DNA of 64,000 bases from Dendrocalamus latiflorus (Eukaryota; Streptophyta; Magnoliopsida; Poales; Poaceae), in contig CM029660.1 in the NCBI GenBank assembly GCA_017311315.1, positions 32,714,410-32,778,409 on the forward strand. The letters are read 5' to 3'. Of the stretch, positions 62,301 through 64,000 are shown piece after piece. How positions within the stretch are numbered: the stretch's first letter is position 1; each line of letters begins with the position of its first letter. The position numbers and the translations under genes are program-made. The notes under the pieces were generated by a model. That model worked only from the letters and a program-made list of their open reading frames with translations. It was not told the origin of the DNA and did not search any database.

Positions 62301-64000
62301 TGTCACATCCTAAATTCTAGGGCATGTAAAAATGAGAAAAAATTTAAACTTTTTAAATGCATTTTTTTCTTGGCTCTTTATTAGAGTTTCTTTGAAAAGT
62401 TTGAATTTCAAGAACAAAAGTGTTTAGATGCAATTCAAATTAAAACTAAAAAATCATACTAAAAAGAGGATCAAAAGTTGGCATGAGAAAACTTATGGTG
62501 AAAACCATCCTAAAAGCTAACAAGTATAATTTTGGCACAAAAATATTAAAGCAAGCTCCAAAATTATTTAAAATAAATAAGTATATTTAAATTCAATCAG
62601 AAATATTATCAGATTCTTCTAGAAAAATCAAGAGAAGATAAAACTCTAAAAAATCTACACAATCATCTGCACTATGTCAGGAGCTCTCACAAAAATTTTC
62701 ATTATTTTCGAGCTCATTTGATATGTCCAACAATTGCCCAAACCTCTCTGCTCACCTCACCCTTTCTCTCTCTCTCTCACTCACTGCCAAGTGTGGCCCA
62801 CTTGCAGTACCTTTTTTCCACCTTCAGCCAGCAGCCTGAGAAACTATGAACACATGCCACTAGTTTTTTTATGCCATGCTCACCGTTTTGATACCACGCC
62901 CGTCATTTCTCCTCTCCGCTGATAGCCCATTCCCTGCGCTACATCTTTCCTCCGTGCATCCCGAGATTGTGCCTAGTTTTGCATCACGACTGCTAAGTTG
63001 GCACTCGAGAGCTTTGACCGGTTTGCACTTGCTTGAGAGTTTCGACCAGCTAGTAAGTACTTGAACACACTACCACGAGTACTCGAACACATGACTCCTA
63101 AACCCTTTACATGTCAAGATTTTAACCAACAATCCTGTCATGCCACCTCCCTACGCTCGCTGACGCGCTAGGCCCGCAAATAGGGTTCATTTTCAACCTC
63201 ACGCGCCTGCGCCAGCTCCGCCATGGTCGTGGATCGTGCTGCCCGTAGTTTCTGATGTTGTGCCCACAGTTCTTCTCTGTTGCTGCCAACCCCCGCCTAC
63301 CCGTCACCTCAACACGACACATCTCTTCCCATTGTCTTCTTCTGTGCCTCATGCTCTACAGTGAGAATTCGACTACACTACTCGGTTGCACTCATGAGAA
63401 CTCACGTTCTACCCTTAGCCACTCCATACCTATAAAGCCCCTGACCATGCCATTGCTCTTCAGCTCGCCCTCTCGGTGTCTAGTGCACGATCCTTGAGCA
63501 CTTCACTCACTGGAACGTCGAGAAACCGAAGTCATACGTAACGCCGGCGGGCACGCCACCATGTTCTAGCAACTTTGGTGAGCTTTTTTCCTCCCCAACT
63601 CCATCACAACACGCCTTACCTCTTTGTTACTCATTTGATTGGCCTTTCGTGCAGTGGATTACTCGAGCTAGGTTTTCTTCCTCATCATCGACTAGGACAC
63701 CGTCGTACGCCTTACTCTCTCTCCGATGAGTCGTACCTCGATTCCATTCACCCATACATCCGCATGCATGTAAGCAAGCTCATGTGCACCCTCTTTCTAT
63801 AGCTTCTTTTTTTTTATCAAATTTCGTTGTCGCCGAGAACCTCCTCTTCGCTGCTGGCAGAGTCTCCGACACTAGTCTCCTCCGCTCCTTCTCAAGTGCC
63901 GCCCTCACCTCCTGTGAGCTCCTCCTCCTTCGTAGATTATGTGAAGTTGAAAAGAGAACTATTTCAATTTGCAGTAGATTCAATGGAGAACTACGATTTT
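62301..64000 (+). other. Possible LTR start and unassigned sequence
   Basis: TGTCACATCCTAAATTCTAG at 62301 followed by GGGCATGTAAAAATGAGAAA resembles, from memory, the start of some cereal gypsy-type LTRs. No second LTR, primer site or coding domain is in view before the window ends. 62700-63980 is C/T-rich on the plus strand with short frames and no recognisable product. Confidence 0.3.

Overview
The window looks like a gene-rich, transposon-laden stretch of a grass nuclear genome, most likely rice (genus Oryza). GT-AG introns, GC-rich first exons, MITEs, Copia LTR elements, a tRNA-derived SINE, a LINE and a Dart-like hAT element all fit. From memory of the locus, the order ORC1, folate-biopterin transporter, serine carboxypeptidase, LRR receptor kinase suggests the short arm of rice chromosome 6. 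That placement is inference and no search was run.

Layout. (1) 2133-10545, minus: a 16-exon ORC1 gene for the large subunit of the origin recognition complex. Its last long intron holds a young gag-only LTR element, and its coding sequence carries two opposite frameshifts at homopolymers. (2) 12226-15383: a structurally complete hAT transposon with perfect 8-bp target duplication, 12-bp terminal repeats and an open 719-residue transposase. Its ends resemble the Dart/nDart family. (3) 16421-19214, plus: an intact five-exon folate-biopterin transporter. (4) 20159-25466: a decayed Copia retrotransposon on the minus strand. (5) 26374-30316, plus: an intact six-exon gene of the TRF2/HOY1 PH-like family. 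(6) 31694-34730: a broken F-box/FBD gene fused directly to the C-terminal third of a PP1 phosphatase gene. (7) 36682-38364: a Harbinger-like element that has picked up a fragment of a GTD-binding (myosin-binding) protein gene. (8) 38598-44313, plus: an intact ten-exon serine carboxypeptidase with a SINE in intron 5. (9) 44812-48654: a LINE with a nearly intact ORF2, abutting a 4-kb Mutator-like element (48664-52672) that may have inserted into it. (10) 56820-60260, plus: an intact two-exon non-RD LRR receptor kinase. The last 3.7 kb holds no gene I can support.

Five copies of one 200-230 bp MITE-like family are scattered on both strands, one of them in the receptor-kinase intron. The four intact genes and ORC1 belong to unrelated pathways and share no operon-like logic. 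The main biology is transposon activity: a possibly autonomous hAT element, gene-fragment capture, nested insertion and intron colonisation. Exon coordinates were assigned by hand from GT/AG sites, reading-frame continuity and family conservation.
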